Below are positions 42,157 through 53,500 of a stretch of DNA of 64,000 nucleotides, in pieces. The position numbers were made by a program, and so were the translations under genes. Where the stretch lies: the NCBI RefSeq assembly GCF_042429235.1, contig NZ_JBHMBA010000006.1. One strand, written 5' to 3'. Below the pieces are notes generated by a model. The model worked only from the letters and a program-made list of their open reading frames with translations, was not told the origin of the DNA and did no database searches. Within the stretch, counting starts at the first letter, position 1, and each line of letters begins with the position of its first letter. This DNA comes from Arthrobacter_B citreus (lineage in GTDB: Bacteria > Actinomycetota > Actinomycetes > Actinomycetales > Micrococcaceae).

Positions 42157-44218
42157 CAATACTTTCAAAGCACGCAGGAGCCAGTTGGTCTCCACCTTCG
42201 GCGTCGGCAGCCTCTTCCCCGTGGAAAACAACAGCTTTATGGTCACCAGCATCGATCAGTGGGACGCCGATTACCTCACCCCGGCACCTGAACCGCGGCT
42301 GGCGAGCAGCCTCGGTGTGGGGAGGCTGCTTTTGCCTCCTACCGGAAAACGCGCAAAAGTACCGGTTATTCGTTTTCCCTACGTGCTGACTTGTCCAAAG
42401 TGTGGTCGTCTGGGGTCGATAAAGGAGCTGCAATCCGACCATCAGGATGCCCTTTGCGGCTTGTGTAAATCCAAGGTTCCTCTTACACCTTCCCGCTTTG
42501 TCGTCGCTTGTGAGAACGGGCACTTGGACGATTTTCCCTACGGGTATTGGGTCCATGGCCCAGGCTTTCGGACGGGACCGGATCACGAATTGAGCCTCAG
42601 CTCCGAGGGGCGGACCTCCTCGCTCGCTGACATGGTGGTGATCTGTTCCTGCGGCAAACGCCGGACAATGGCAGACGCGTTCTCGCCCGTGGCGTTAAAG
42701 GAGATGAAGTGCTCCGGGCGCAGGCTTTGGCTCGGCACAAACTATACGGAGAAAGAGTGCGGGAAGCCTCCCCGCACGGTGCAGCGTGGTGCATCCAATG
42801 TATGGTTTCCTGCCGTCCGGTCAGCAATTTCGATTCCGCCATACTCCGAATTCCTCGCAAAACTGGTCAGCATCCGCTCGGACACTTTCGGCCATCCAGA
42901 TGCCCTTACAGACAGAGGGACGCTGGCCATCGAGGGCCTGGTCAAAGAGTTCAACGGCCGTTTCACCGTGGATGAGGTGCGCAGCGAGATAAAGCGCCAG
43001 TTCCACAATTCAGACAGTCAGGAAGAAACCGACGACGACCGTCTGCGGGAGCAGGAATTCCAGGCTCTGATTGCTGGACGCGCTGACCAGCCAGACACGG
43101 ATTTCGTGGCCGAAACCATGCCTGTTCCCTCCAGCTACCACAACTGGATCCACGCGGTTCGGAAGGTAACCAGGCTCCGGGAAGTCCGGGCACTGTACGG
43201 GTTCAGCCGTCTGATGCCGAGTAACCAGGAATCCCCGGACATCAAACTGGCAGCCCTCTTCCCGGAAGACAACAAACAGAGCTGGCTCCCAGCTGTGGAA
43301 ACGCTGGGTGAAGGTATCTTCATCGCGTTGAACCGGGAGCAGCTGGACAAGTGGGCGGCCACAGACTTCGCCGCTGCCCGGAAACACCAGCTGCAGCACA
43401 ACATCAACGTCGCAGCGAAACAGCGAAAACAAGACGCGCCCAAGGTCGACATTGTGCAGGTTCTGCTCCATACGCTTGCCCATGTGATGATCGACCAGCT
43501 CGCACTGGACGCCGGCTACCCGGCGTCGTCAATTCGGGAAAGGCTGTACTCCGGCGAGGGGGCGGCCGGCATCCTGCTGTACACAGCCTCATCTGACTCC
43601 GCCGGAAGCCTCGGCGGCGTAGCGGCCCAGGCACATCCTGAGAGACTCGCACAGGCGTTGGATGAGGGCCTGCGCCGGCTGGAATGGTGTTCTGCAGATC
43701 CTGTCTGTATCGAATCAACCGGTGCCGGAACGGACGGACGTAACCTGGCTGCCTGCCACTGCTGCGTTTTGATTCCTGAGACCAGCTGCGAACAGTTCAA
43801 CTCCTACCTTGATCGCGGGCTCCTCTACGGAACTCCGTACACCCCTGAAGGTGGATTCCTGTATTGGCAGACAACGTCCCCTGCCGAGCAACCGGTCACC
43901 GATACAAGCGAGCCCATTCCCGAATCTATTCGTCAGAGTCTTTGGGAAAACATCTACGAAGATGCGCCAGATCTTCGTGAGCTGATCCTTGAACTCGTGC
44001 AGCTCGAAGTAGTGCCGGATCAGTGGGGCCCTGACATGGGGCCAGAGAATCAGTGGATGGTGGACCTTGCCTGGCCCGGACAACGAGTGGCAGTCGTAGT
44101 GGAACCGAATGATGAACGAGATACATGGCTCGCGGACCAGGGTTGGAACGTGCTGGAATTGCCTGACTACGCTCCCGACGACCTGGCTAACGTCATAGTC
44201 GGCGAGCTGGAACTCTAG
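42149..44218 (+). CDS. drmB: DISARM protein DrmB (DUF1998)
   Basis: A 689-aa protein that starts with the typical KARRSQLVSTFGVGSLFPVE of DrmB, followed by a zinc-finger pair (CPKCG ... CGLCK), the CENGHLDDFPYGYWVH segment and a further Cys group near CSCGKRRTMADAF. Near the C-terminus the DUF1998 cysteine motif is CHCCVLIPETSCEQFN with NSYLDRGLLYG. The last 60 residues (WMVDLAWPGQRVAVVVEPND) form an extra domain that recurs at the end of the 2121-aa helicase. ATG 42149 is placed by GGAAGG upstream and overlaps the DrmA stop. DrmB binds DrmA in known systems. Confidence 0.92.
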   Translation: MPSNTFKARRSQLVSTFGVGSLFPVENNSFMVTSIDQWDADYLTPAPEPRLASSLGVGRLLLPPTGKRAKVPVIRFPYVLTCPKCGRLGSIKELQSDHQDALCGLCKSKVPLTPSRFVVACENGHLDDFPYGYWVHGPGFRTGPDHELSLSSEGRTSSLADMVVICSCGKRRTMADAFSPVALKEMKCSGRRLWLGTNYTEKECGKPPRTVQRGASNVWFPAVRSAISIPPYSEFLAKLVSIRSDTFGHPDALTDRGTLAIEGLVKEFNGRFTVDEVRSEIKRQFHNSDSQEETDDDRLREQEFQALIAGRADQPDTDFVAETMPVPSSYHNWIHAVRKVTRLREVRALYGFSRLMPSNQESPDIKLAALFPEDNKQSWLPAVETLGEGIFIALNREQLDKWAATDFAAARKHQLQHNINVAAKQRKQDAPKVDIVQVLLHTLAHVMIDQLALDAGYPASSIRERLYSGEGAAGILLYTASSDSAGSLGGVAAQAHPERLAQALDEGLRRLEWCSADPVCIESTGAGTDGRNLAACHCCVLIPETSCEQFNSYLDRGLLYGTPYTPEGGFLYWQTTSPAEQPVTDTSEPIPESIRQSLWENIYEDAPDLRELILELVQLEVVPDQWGPDMGPENQWMVDLAWPGQRVAVVVEPNDERDTWLADQGWNVLELPDYAPDDLANVIVGELEL

Positions 44219-44219
44219 T

Positions 44220-44254
44220 AGTTGTGGGACCGGGAGCCGCCCGGCCCCACAACT
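44220..44254. terminator. Strong bidirectional terminator between convergent defence units
   Basis: AGTTGTGGGACCGGG at 44220-44234 pairs with CCCGGCCCCACAACT at 44240-44254 over 15 positions with a single A-C mismatch and a 5-nt loop. It begins one base after the drmB stop and lies 95 nt from the stop of the convergent EVE-DUF3883 gene. It can stop both transcripts. Confidence 0.85.
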
Positions 44255-44348
44255 GGTTAATTCAGGAAATACTCGTAGCTCAGTGGCTTTAGGTTCTCCG
44301 GCGAGGGCCGCCAGTCGGGATGAACGTCCATATGACCGTCCTGAGTAA

Positions 44349-45251
44349 CTATGGAACCGTCAGCAGTCGTTCCCAGGGGATCTCCGCAACCACCGCTAGG
44401 TCCGTACGGCTGTACTCATTCGCGTGCGTGACTTCGTTTCGTGTCAGAAGGATCTTTTCCACATAGCCCTGGGACCCTTTGACCTCAACATGCCGGACCT
44501 CATCTCCGCGGACAGCATGCAGATCGTATGACCGGTAGGCGCCGACATCCTCCACCGTGTATCCCTTGGCCTCATAATGACTGATGGCCTGGCACACGGC
44601 CTGCATCTCGATGGCCTTCTTCAACACGGGGTCCGCGCAGAAGCCTGCATATCTCTGCTGCACTCCGTTTTGACCAGGAACGGGCGGGGCGGCCAGCGGC
44701 CGGTCGAACCCTCCCCAGTCACTGTCCGGTAGTAAATCCGGCATGGCCTCTACGAGCTGCGCCGGGAGCTTGAAGAGATAACCCTGATTCGGTTTCAGCC
44801 CGCTGGTCGGATGCCTCTGGAATGGAAAGTACATTGTGAAGCCACCCCGGCCGCCGAATTCTCTGTCCAGCTGCTCTTTGATGCCCAGTATCTGGTCCTC
44901 ATAAGCGCTCCTCAGATCGGTCAGCAGGTACGGGTTATTCAACGCCCGGTAGCGAGTCAGCGGAATGGTATTGGCTGGCTGGCCTATCCAGTCGCCGGCG
45001 CGGTGACGTAGCTCCCCGGCAACGACCGAAGCCCCATACAAGCCCGATTTGTAGCCCTTGGGGTTGTTCTTCCCCACCCAGTGAAGGATGACATCCCCCA
45101 CTCTGACGTCTTTCATCAGGTCATACCGTGGAGTGTCCGGAGCGATGAGCTCGCTTCCCCAGGACTCCACGTTAATGAGCTCCATCCAGTAACGCTGGTT
45201 CGGGTCCCCGTCCCACCAACGTGTAGGTGTCCTCCCCGCGCTTACTGACAT
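44349..45251 (-). CDS. EVE-like / DUF3883 protein
   Basis: A 300-aa protein in two parts. The first 110 residues (RYWMELINVESWGSELIAPD, DVRVGDVILHWVGKN, LYGASVVAGEL) have the layout of an EVE/PUA-like domain, a fold that recognises modified bases. The last 90 residues are DUF3883, with AISHYEAKGYTVEDV, SYDLHAVRGDEVRHVEVKGS and its E-x-K pair, resembling a PD-(D/E)XK nuclease core. ATG 45251 is preceded by GGGGGAAA. It is the last gene of the leftward unit, 33 nt after the SF1 helicase. A candidate nuclease effector in place of DrmC; not demonstrated. Confidence 0.82.
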   Translation of the reverse strand: MSVSAGRTPTRWWDGDPNQRYWMELINVESWGSELIAPDTPRYDLMKDVRVGDVILHWVGKNNPKGYKSGLYGASVVAGELRHRAGDWIGQPANTIPLTRYRALNNPYLLTDLRSAYEDQILGIKEQLDREFGGRGGFTMYFPFQRHPTSGLKPNQGYLFKLPAQLVEAMPDLLPDSDWGGFDRPLAAPPVPGQNGVQQRYAGFCADPVLKKAIEMQAVCQAISHYEAKGYTVEDVGAYRSYDLHAVRGDEVRHVEVKGSQGYVEKILLTRNEVTHANEYSRTDLAVVAEIPWERLLTVP

Positions 45252-45284
45252 GTTTCCCCCATTTGTTTGTAGCCAGTCTTGTTC

Positions 45285-47510
45285 CTACTGGGCTCCGAGC
45301 AGCTCCAGTGGCTTCCCGCTCCAGGACACAACCAGACCGTCCCGAGCGCGGGTAGCAGCAACGTACAGCAACGAACGTTCCCGGAGTAGCGCGTCCTCCT
45401 GTTCGGCCGGCGCCAGCTTCTTGTAGGACGCGGGCAGCGAGTCGGCGGACAGACCATAGAGAACCACCCGGGTGAACTCCGTCCCCTTCGACCGGTGCAT
45501 GGTCATCACCATCGGAGCATCGGCAGGAGTGGCAGCATCAACGTCCCTCGCCGAAACGCCCCGCTCAGCCAGGCCACTGATCACCTTGGCCGCCTGGCTG
45601 TTGTAGCGGACCAAGATCCCAACGGTCCCCAGGTCGACGCCGTCGTTCTTCCAGGAGGTGAGGGTAGCGGCCAGGTTGTCCAGCTCCGCGACCGAGCTCG
45701 GTGCCGCCTGTTCCAGAGGCAGGGGGCCAACGCGGGAGGATGTATACCCGGTGACTGTTTCCTGTTCACCTTCAATGTCCGTCACCGGTGCCCCTTGGAG
45801 AAGGCCGACGGCGTAGGCAAGGTTTTGCTGCGTCGTCCGGTAATTGAGGGTGAGGCGCCGGGACCTGCCAACAATGCTTATCCCAAAGCGGGACAGCGGA
45901 ACCTTCTGGCCGTAGATTCGCTGGTGGGAATCCTCTGCGATGAACAGGTCGTCGGGTCCTTTTCGTACCAGTTCCCGCAGGAAGAGCCAGTGGCCAGCGT
46001 GGAGGTCCTGTGCCTCGTCGATCAGCACATGGTCGGCAACCCGCTGAGCGTCTCCCCGCTCGCGAAGAACCTGGGCCGCCAAATGTGCCATCTCAACATA
46101 GGTGGCGTGCATTTCGATTCGGTTGTGGTAGCGGTATTCTTCGATAAGTTTCCACACGGCCAGACGCTTAGCGCGGTTCAGTGCGGTGCCCCTGCCCGCA
46201 CGAGGAACCTTCAAATAGTCGTCCTTGGCGGTGATGAAATTGGGCAGCACGACTGTCTCGTATTCCTGCTGCAGGAACGTCGAGTTCGCCAGCTCAGGCT
46301 CCAGCCCGTGATCCACCGCCGCGAGGGCATAGTCCCACTGCTTGGAACTGGCCTCGGTGCCGATCAGGTTCCCGGGTGCAGGAAGATCCAGCCCGAATAC
46401 ACCCTTCATGGCTTTCCGCTTTTCGCCGTCACTTGCGGCTCGGAGAACTCGGGACACCAGCGCGTCGATCCCTGCCACCAGGACACCGCTGTCCCCCGGT
46501 TTTTCAGCCCGGTGAAGATCATTGTCCAGGCGCTGCAACCCATTGTTCAGGGACTCGGCGAGAGTGGTTGTGAAGGTGGTCAGTACAACACCACAGCTGG
46601 GTTCTGCTTTCGAAAGTGTTCGGGCACGGTGCAGCAGGACAACGGTTTTTCCGGTTCCGGCTCCACCCGAAAGGCGGAAGGACCCGTTGTAGTGGCGCTC
46701 CGCGTAGATTCGCTGCTCGGGGTGCAGGAAGGTGCGCCAGGCGTCGAAATCGCCACCTTCAATGACTTTCCGCAGTTCCTCGGAGTCCTCCCCGATGAAG
46801 GTGAATTGCATCTTAGTGGCGGGGTGTTCCAGCGCCTTTTTGATCTTTTCTTCTTCACTGGCATCAGGATCAACACTGCCCTGGTCTAGGGCCAGCTTTT
46901 CCTCCACCTCGGAAACAGACAGGCCTGCCGCCAGCTCCAGCAAAGCGGTTGCCTGCCAGTCGGGAGCCTCTCCGATGAGGTCGATCAGATGGTCCTCGGA
47001 TCCGGCGCCGTAGGCTGCACGGACCAGGTCTTCATCCAGTCCAAGCCGGGATACCAGGTCCGCCGGATCCACTCCGGACTCCTGCAGAGGGTTGCTCCAG
47101 TCCTGAACAGCCTGCGGCTCTTCCGGATATGGAACCGAAGGGATTTCGTCCTTTTCGACGGGGGCCTGAGGCTCAACCGGGGCAGACTTCCGCAGGACTT
47201 CCAGAACACCATTAACGGGGTTGACGGCGAGAACGCTGGAACGGGCAATCTCGATGGCCTGATCATGGGGCCAGGAACCATAGTAGAAGTAGTGCGGCAT
47301 TGACTCCAGGGAGACTTTGAACAGCACCGCCCGGTAATTGAGATCAATGCGGCCGGTACGCACCCGCGGATCCGCGGGATTGTGCATGGGTTCAATGTGC
47401 AGGCCGGGAGCGGTGTCATCCTTCTGCAGCTTCTCGAAGAACGCATAAACCTTGGCCCGCATGGACCCATCTATCTTGTCCTTCTGCTTTATCCACGTCA
47501 CCAACGCCAT
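45285..47510 (-). CDS. SF1 helicase with N-terminal RelE-like domain
   Basis: A 741-aa protein. The first 95 residues (KVYAFFEKLQKDD, PGLHIEPM, DLNYRAVLFK, HYFYYGSWPHDQAIEIA) have the pattern of a RelE/ParE-type small domain. A helical linker to about 270 leads to a UvrD-type helicase: Walker A GGAGTGKTVVLL (~283), motif II LIDEAQDLHAGHW, DSHQRIYGQKVP, NYRTTQQN, MTMHRSKGTEF and YVAATRARDGLVV. ATG 47510 comes one base after the stop of the 2121-aa helicase gene, so expression is coupled. RelE-like domains fused to SF1 helicases occur in actinobacteria; whether the domain keeps RNase activity is unknown. Confidence 0.88.
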   Translation of the reverse strand: MALVTWIKQKDKIDGSMRAKVYAFFEKLQKDDTAPGLHIEPMHNPADPRVRTGRIDLNYRAVLFKVSLESMPHYFYYGSWPHDQAIEIARSSVLAVNPVNGVLEVLRKSAPVEPQAPVEKDEIPSVPYPEEPQAVQDWSNPLQESGVDPADLVSRLGLDEDLVRAAYGAGSEDHLIDLIGEAPDWQATALLELAAGLSVSEVEEKLALDQGSVDPDASEEEKIKKALEHPATKMQFTFIGEDSEELRKVIEGGDFDAWRTFLHPEQRIYAERHYNGSFRLSGGAGTGKTVVLLHRARTLSKAEPSCGVVLTTFTTTLAESLNNGLQRLDNDLHRAEKPGDSGVLVAGIDALVSRVLRAASDGEKRKAMKGVFGLDLPAPGNLIGTEASSKQWDYALAAVDHGLEPELANSTFLQQEYETVVLPNFITAKDDYLKVPRAGRGTALNRAKRLAVWKLIEEYRYHNRIEMHATYVEMAHLAAQVLRERGDAQRVADHVLIDEAQDLHAGHWLFLRELVRKGPDDLFIAEDSHQRIYGQKVPLSRFGISIVGRSRRLTLNYRTTQQNLAYAVGLLQGAPVTDIEGEQETVTGYTSSRVGPLPLEQAAPSSVAELDNLAATLTSWKNDGVDLGTVGILVRYNSQAAKVISGLAERGVSARDVDAATPADAPMVMTMHRSKGTEFTRVVLYGLSADSLPASYKKLAPAEQEDALLRERSLLYVAATRARDGLVVSWSGKPLELLGAQ

Positions 47511-47511
47511 A

Positions 47512-50500
47512 TCAATCCCCCACTGCCTCTAGAAATTCCTGGATTTCATCGATATCGCTGGCTGTTTTCCAGCCGGCGGAGGCGAACTTGGCCCGCGATT
47601 CTTCGTCGTAGGCCAACGCAACCTGGACCTCCGGCCAGGCAAGATCTGCCACCCAGCCGTCGAGCTCGTAGCCCAGTTCCGGCAACTGTTGCAGACCAGC
47701 CGCTTCAAGACGAAGCAGGACAACCTTTTCCGCCTGAGTGGCATCGGCGAGCAGCTCCTGCCAGTCGCTGCCCACGGCTTGTGCGGCTTCACGCTGCGCG
47801 GCTTCAGCGTTCATGTCGCCTGCATTCACGCTGGACAGGACGGATCCGATCGTCATCCCAAGTGGTTTGAAAGCCAGGAGATTTGATAGCTGGAGCCAGT
47901 TCCGCCACGATTCTTCATGTCCCGGAGAGGACAGGGACTCCCCCCGATCGTCCAGGCAGAGCCCCACGGTCACAGCAGGAAGGTTCGACGGTGAGCCAGC
48001 TGCCGTGAACCCGATGCTTCCCGACTGGTAGCTCCAACCAGTGCTGTCACCAGGCGTTAGCGGCACCTGGACTCCCTGTGCCAACTCTCGTGCGTGCGCA
48101 TACACGGCGTCCCGGTCAGCAGGTTGCGGTTTCTGCTGCATCAGCATCAGCGGCACCAGCTCGGAGAACTTCTCCCAGGCCTCGGGGTCGGGGCGGTTGA
48201 CCCATTCCCACAGCATGGAGACCGCATCCCGGCCCAGCTGGTTCATGATGCCGGCGTCCACGGGATACTTCGTCATCAGCTGGGCGTTCAACTTCTCGTT
48301 GACCCAGCCGGGCATGTTAACGGGCGCATCAGGTCCCGCTTCGAACGCCTTTACGTCGTCCCAGGTAATCGCCCAGGGAATGACGGCGGCGGAAAGCTCG
48401 GTGGTTTGCCGCAACCGGTTCCGTTTCTCGGCATCGTCAGCGATCCGGTTGTGTTCCTGGCTCGCGTGGAACTTGTGTCCGTCGGTGTAAACCGCCAGGA
48501 CAGGGAAGTTGGGATCCGCCGGACCACGCAGGAGGAAGTCCGGACGGGTTCCCGCTACGTCCGCCTGCGGTATCAGCTGCCATTGGAAGGACTGCCCGGG
48601 GATTCGGAACGTGATGGTGTCAGCCAACGCGCCCGGCGTCACCTTGATGTGCGCACCCACGTCCTTGAGCCGGTCTGTCCAGGCCTTGCGGAAAAGCTTC
48701 TCCAGGAAGGACTCCGTGCTCTGGTCCAGTGCCGGTACTTCCTCGGTCACTTCCCAAGCATCGAACGACGGCGATGCCTCCGCTTCGTCGTTCCCCACCA
48801 GAAGCAGCTGGCGAAGGATCCTTTCGGCCGTAGCCCTGGCTACCTTATCGACCTGCCATGGCTCCGCATGCGGCAAGAGACATTGGTGGCAAGCGAGCCG
48901 TTCCTCGTTCCGGCAGGGACAGTTCCTTACCGTTGTCCACGCCGCGTTCAGGAGCTGCCACACCCGTTCGGGGTCCCCGAATTCGGCAAGGTACCCGGTG
49001 CCGCCGGGAACCTTGTCATGCAGCAGCAGAGCCGGCCGGTTGTCCTGGTAGACCGGGTCGCTGATGCGCAGCACACCGAGGTGATCCGGGGCGCCCCCCA
49101 GAACTTCCTGGAGGCCCAGGAGGACTGCGGCCTGGAGGCTGGGTATTGCGAAGTCGTCCCCGAATGTCACCTCCGGAGGAAGGTGCAGCACCACGCCCTG
49201 GGTGCTGAGTTCCCGGGCCAGAACCACATCACGGATGCTCTCCTGGTCCTGCTTCCGGTATTTGCACCAGAACCGGTGCTCGGTTGGCTTGTTTTCCTTG
49301 GCCGCCTGGTCCAGCTGGCCGCAGTAGGAACACAGCCGGAACATCGGGGCTTTGACTTCGTCGCCGGCGATCAGCCGGACGCCTCCATTGGACGCGGTGC
49401 GGCCGGTATTGAGCCAGCGGATATCAATACGGTTCAGGTACTCGGCGCCAAAATCGAGGCCGTCAATGAACCAGCGTTTCTGCAGATGCTCTTCGTCAAT
49501 ATCCGCAGCGGCCGCGATAGTGAAGCGTTCGCGAACACGGTTATCCCGTCGGTCGTTGATCGCGGCTTCGTCCCGGCGGATTTCTGCGGATACCTTCTTC
49601 ATCAGGACGACGTTAAGAACCTGCCCCATGTCCGCAATGGCGCTGGTCTTGCAGCGCAGGCACGAATCCACCGGTTTGCTGGACGCCACCTCTTTGTTGA
49701 CCCAACCGCAATTGGGGCAGACCTGCCACTGCATGACGTTGCTCTGCTGCGGACCGAGGTCAACGGCGTCGATCTGGATCTCCATGCCCTGGGCATAGAA
49801 CGTCGCTCCGGGAGCAAATTCGCTCAGCGCGACGGAGGCACCCCGGTTATAGGTGACCGTATCCGTTTCGAATTCCTGGGTGTCGGCATCTTTCCAGGAA
49901 AGACCGACGTCCAGGCTGACTGAATCGTCCAGCAGCGTGTAGTTCGGGAACACTCCGTAGGCTTCTAGGACGGATATCCAGTAGTCCCCGCGCAGCTCCA
50001 TGAGCTGCCCGCCGATCATCTGCAGTGTTGCCTTGGCGGTCCGAAGTGCCTGAGGAGCTTCGGATGACGAATCACCCAAACGTTCCGCATCGTCAGCGGC
50101 CTTCTGGAGTTCAGGCATCGCCGCGTCGATTGTCTTGCGTCGGGCTTCCAGTTCTTCGATGTCCGCCTTCCACTGTCCGGAGGCACGGACGAGGTGACGT
50201 GCCAGATCGCTGGGCTCGCCGTCGTCGTGCTCAGTAGCCCAGGCAACCAGACGAGTACGGCTGGACTCGGACAGAGTGGCACCGAACTGGCCCAGGAAGT
50301 CCTGCAGATAGACACCAGCGTTGGCGGTGGCGTCCTGGATCAGGTCTCCCAGGTACGATCCGGGTTCAACGCTGCCCAGGGCATGGATAGCCTCGCGGGG
50401 GTGGCGGCGGGCGGAGTCACGGGCGAACCGGTCAGCAATATGGGCAACGTACTGGCGGGCCAGGATTTCCTCGGCGTCCAGGTATGTGGCCGGGGGTTCA

Positions 50501-53500
50501 ACGACGCCGTTGATGACGGAGAGCGGTTCGTTCAGCTTGGGCAGGTGTTCGCCGCGGCCCTGGACGAACGCCAGCACCAGCGAGTTGCCGGTTAGTCGGC
50601 CGGCGCGGCCCACCCGCTGCACGTAGGAGGCAACGGAGGTGGGCAGCGAAGCGAGCATGACGCAGGAGAGATCTCCAATGTCGATGCCCATTTCCAAAGT
50701 CGGCGTCGCAACCAGCACGTTGGGTGCCTGCGGGTTCTCGGACCCGGATTTGAACTGGGTCTCGTAGGTGATGCGGGTGGCGTCGTCCAGCAGGGAGGTG
50801 TGTTCCTTCGCCACCACGCGTTTGCTCTCCTGCGAGGAGTAAAGCTTGCGGTAGAAGTTCTCCGGATGGCCTTCGGCCCGTTCCAGCTTCCCCGGGCAGC
50901 GCACCAGAGTGCAGGGGGCGCCTGCAAGCTGTTCGCAGACCGTCCGGCTTCCCGGCGTTACCGCATGGCAGACCGTGCAGGCCAGGACGTGCTGTTTGTG
51001 TTTCAGGTCGTCGGGGTCAGGAGACGAGACCAGGATCCTGTCGGCGTCCAGCCAGTAGATGTCCGCGCCGGACTCTGTACGGGATGTTCCCAGCACCTCG
51101 TCCTCGGCCAATGCGAGGATGAGCGCTTTGGCTAGGTAGGCACTGTCTGCCGTCGGAATGCCCAGGCAGCGCGAAGTCCAACGGGCGTACCAGGACGCGG
51201 TGGACGTGACGGAGTCGAAGTTTTCCGCCGTCGCATCAGCCTTCCCTATCCGCGGGAAGGTGGGAGCGGAACGGCCGGCCGGGAACGCGGGCATGCCCTG
51301 CCCCTTGGGACGGCCGCCCCAGATCTGCCAGCGTCTGCCGTCTTTGGCGATGTAGTTTTTCAGCCAGTCATGATAAATGCCGCCCTGGAGGCGCACGCGC
51401 TCAACAGTTCCCCGGACCCACTGCAGCAGCTGTTCGGGGGTGGGAGCAGCTTCGCCGAGCATGGTCTGGTGCTGTGCGCTCTCCCAGGCCTTGCCCGCGA
51501 CGGTGAGCATTCTCGTGGGGCTTCCGGCATCGGTTTCGACGGCGACTGCTCCGGTGAGCTCCAGGGTCCGGCCGGTGCGGGACTGGAGTCCCAGCTCGAG
51601 GATGGCGTCGAACTGCAGACGACGCCGGACATACTTGCGCGCCGTCGTTCGGGCCGACGGCGGAGAACCAGGACGCCAGAAGGGAACGAATTCCTTGCGG
51701 TCCGCGTACTCGGGCGCTATCAGCTGGTACCGCTCGGCGGGCGTTGAAGCGCCGGAGATGGCGGCTTCAACAACCTCGGTCAATGTCCTGACGTCATCTC
51801 CCAGAGCCCGCCGCAGGGCGGTGCGGAGGGTCATCGTGTGCGACCGGGCCTGGACATAGCCGGCCTTGTGCGCGGCGTCCTGAACACTGTCGGTGAAAAC
51901 CAGGGCCTTCTTCTCGGCTTCGTGGAGACCCTGTGCGCCGAAGAGGTTGGAGATGGTCACAGAGAGCATGGTGGAGATGGCGCTGCCCATAAAGGCAATG
52001 CCTTCCTTGGCCAAGCAGGCCGGGCAGACGTCCTGTTTGGACTGGTCGTCTGCGTCCTGTCCGGCGAGCATGAGGACGGGAATGATGCGGCCCTGCAGCA
52101 GGTCGGCGCTATCGTCCGCGGGCGGGGTTTTGGTAAGGCTCCGGTTGGCGGTGTGGAGCCAGTAGAGGCCCTGGATTCTCTCCGCACCGTCCCTGTTGAA
52201 CTCGACGGCGTCGGCCTCGTCCGCGGCTGAAATGAGCGTCCGGAACCGGGGGTTGTTCACCAGACGGGATTCGCGGACCTTGGAGTCGTCCAGTTCCAGG
52301 TCCATCCCGGTGGGCGCCAGCAGGGCTCCCCAGCCGTGCCGGCCGCAGTGCCGGCAGTAGAGCGCCGGAAGGAACATGGTCTCGGACTGGTCGACGCCGT
52401 CGTCGGCCCAACGGAATTTCGGGACGGTGTCCACTGCACTGTCCACCCGGGACATTTCCCGGATCCAGAAGTGGGTCTCCACGGTCAGCGCTTTCATGCC
52501 GTACCGGGCGCGGATATGGCTCAGCAGCGCGATGACGTGGGAGAGGAATTCTTCGACTGCACCCTTGGGCAGGGCGCGATTGGCAACTTGGGCCGGGAAC
52601 ACTGCCTCGGCCAGGGTGGACAGCGCGACGGCGTCGGTGGCGTTCGCGAGCAGGGCGCCTGTGAGCGGGTGAGTGCGGACGGCATCCAGCAGATCGTCGG
52701 GAGGCGTTTCGAACAGGGCAGCGAGTACCGGTTCGATGACGGCCTCGACATCCTTGCCCTCCTCCCGGAGCGCGGCGACCTCAGCGTTCGTTCCGGCGAT
52801 AGCCAGGCTGATGGCTTGCAGGCTTTTGTTCCGTGCCGCGCCGGAGCCATGAGTTGCCCAGTCTTCGGCGCTTAGCCGGGATTCTGTTATGACGGCTTCC
52901 GGCGGGAAGGATTCGCCGAAAACAGTTTCGGCAAATTCGAGCATTGTCTGCGGGTCTCCCCCGCTGCCGAGGGTTGCGGAGGTAGCGACGGGTGTGGCGC
53001 GGCCCAGAGGCCGGGCGCGGTCCACCTCGGTGAGACCGTGCGGCGCGTCTGTGAGGTCCTCGGGCCAGTAACTCTTCAGCGTGAGGCCAAGCCGGCGGAG
53101 CAACATGGCGACGTCGGTGCCCTGCGCGCCGTCGTAGGTGTGGAATTCGTCCAGGACAACGTACTGGAGGCTGTGGGCGGACTTGGCCCAGAGCGGTGCG
53201 TCGTCGTGGCGCAGCAGGAGCATGTCCAGCATTTTGTAGTTCGTCAGCAGGATGTCCGGCGGGTCCTCGTGGAAAACTCCCCGGTCATTGATCAGCCCGT
53301 CCGGCGAGACCTTGGTCCGGGGGGTGTCTTTTTGCCCGGTGTAGAGGCCGGCGGTAACTCCGCTCAGCTCCGAATACTTCGTCAACATCTCTGCGAGACG
53401 CTTGGCCTGGTCATTGGCCAGGGCGTTCATCGGGTACAGGATGAGCGCCTTGATGCCGGTAACCCCGTCCTTCTTGGCACGCAGGACGTGGTCGAGGATC

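Noticed and set aside
44349..45251. Hypothesis that the last gene of the leftward unit is DrmC
   Set aside because: No HxKxxxxD phospholipase D motif is present; the sequence instead shows EVE-like and DUF3883 features.
48094..49923. 609-aa plus-strand frame over the DruE-like helicase
   Set aside because: No motif, no ribosome binding site, and it lies entirely opposite a recognised helicase.
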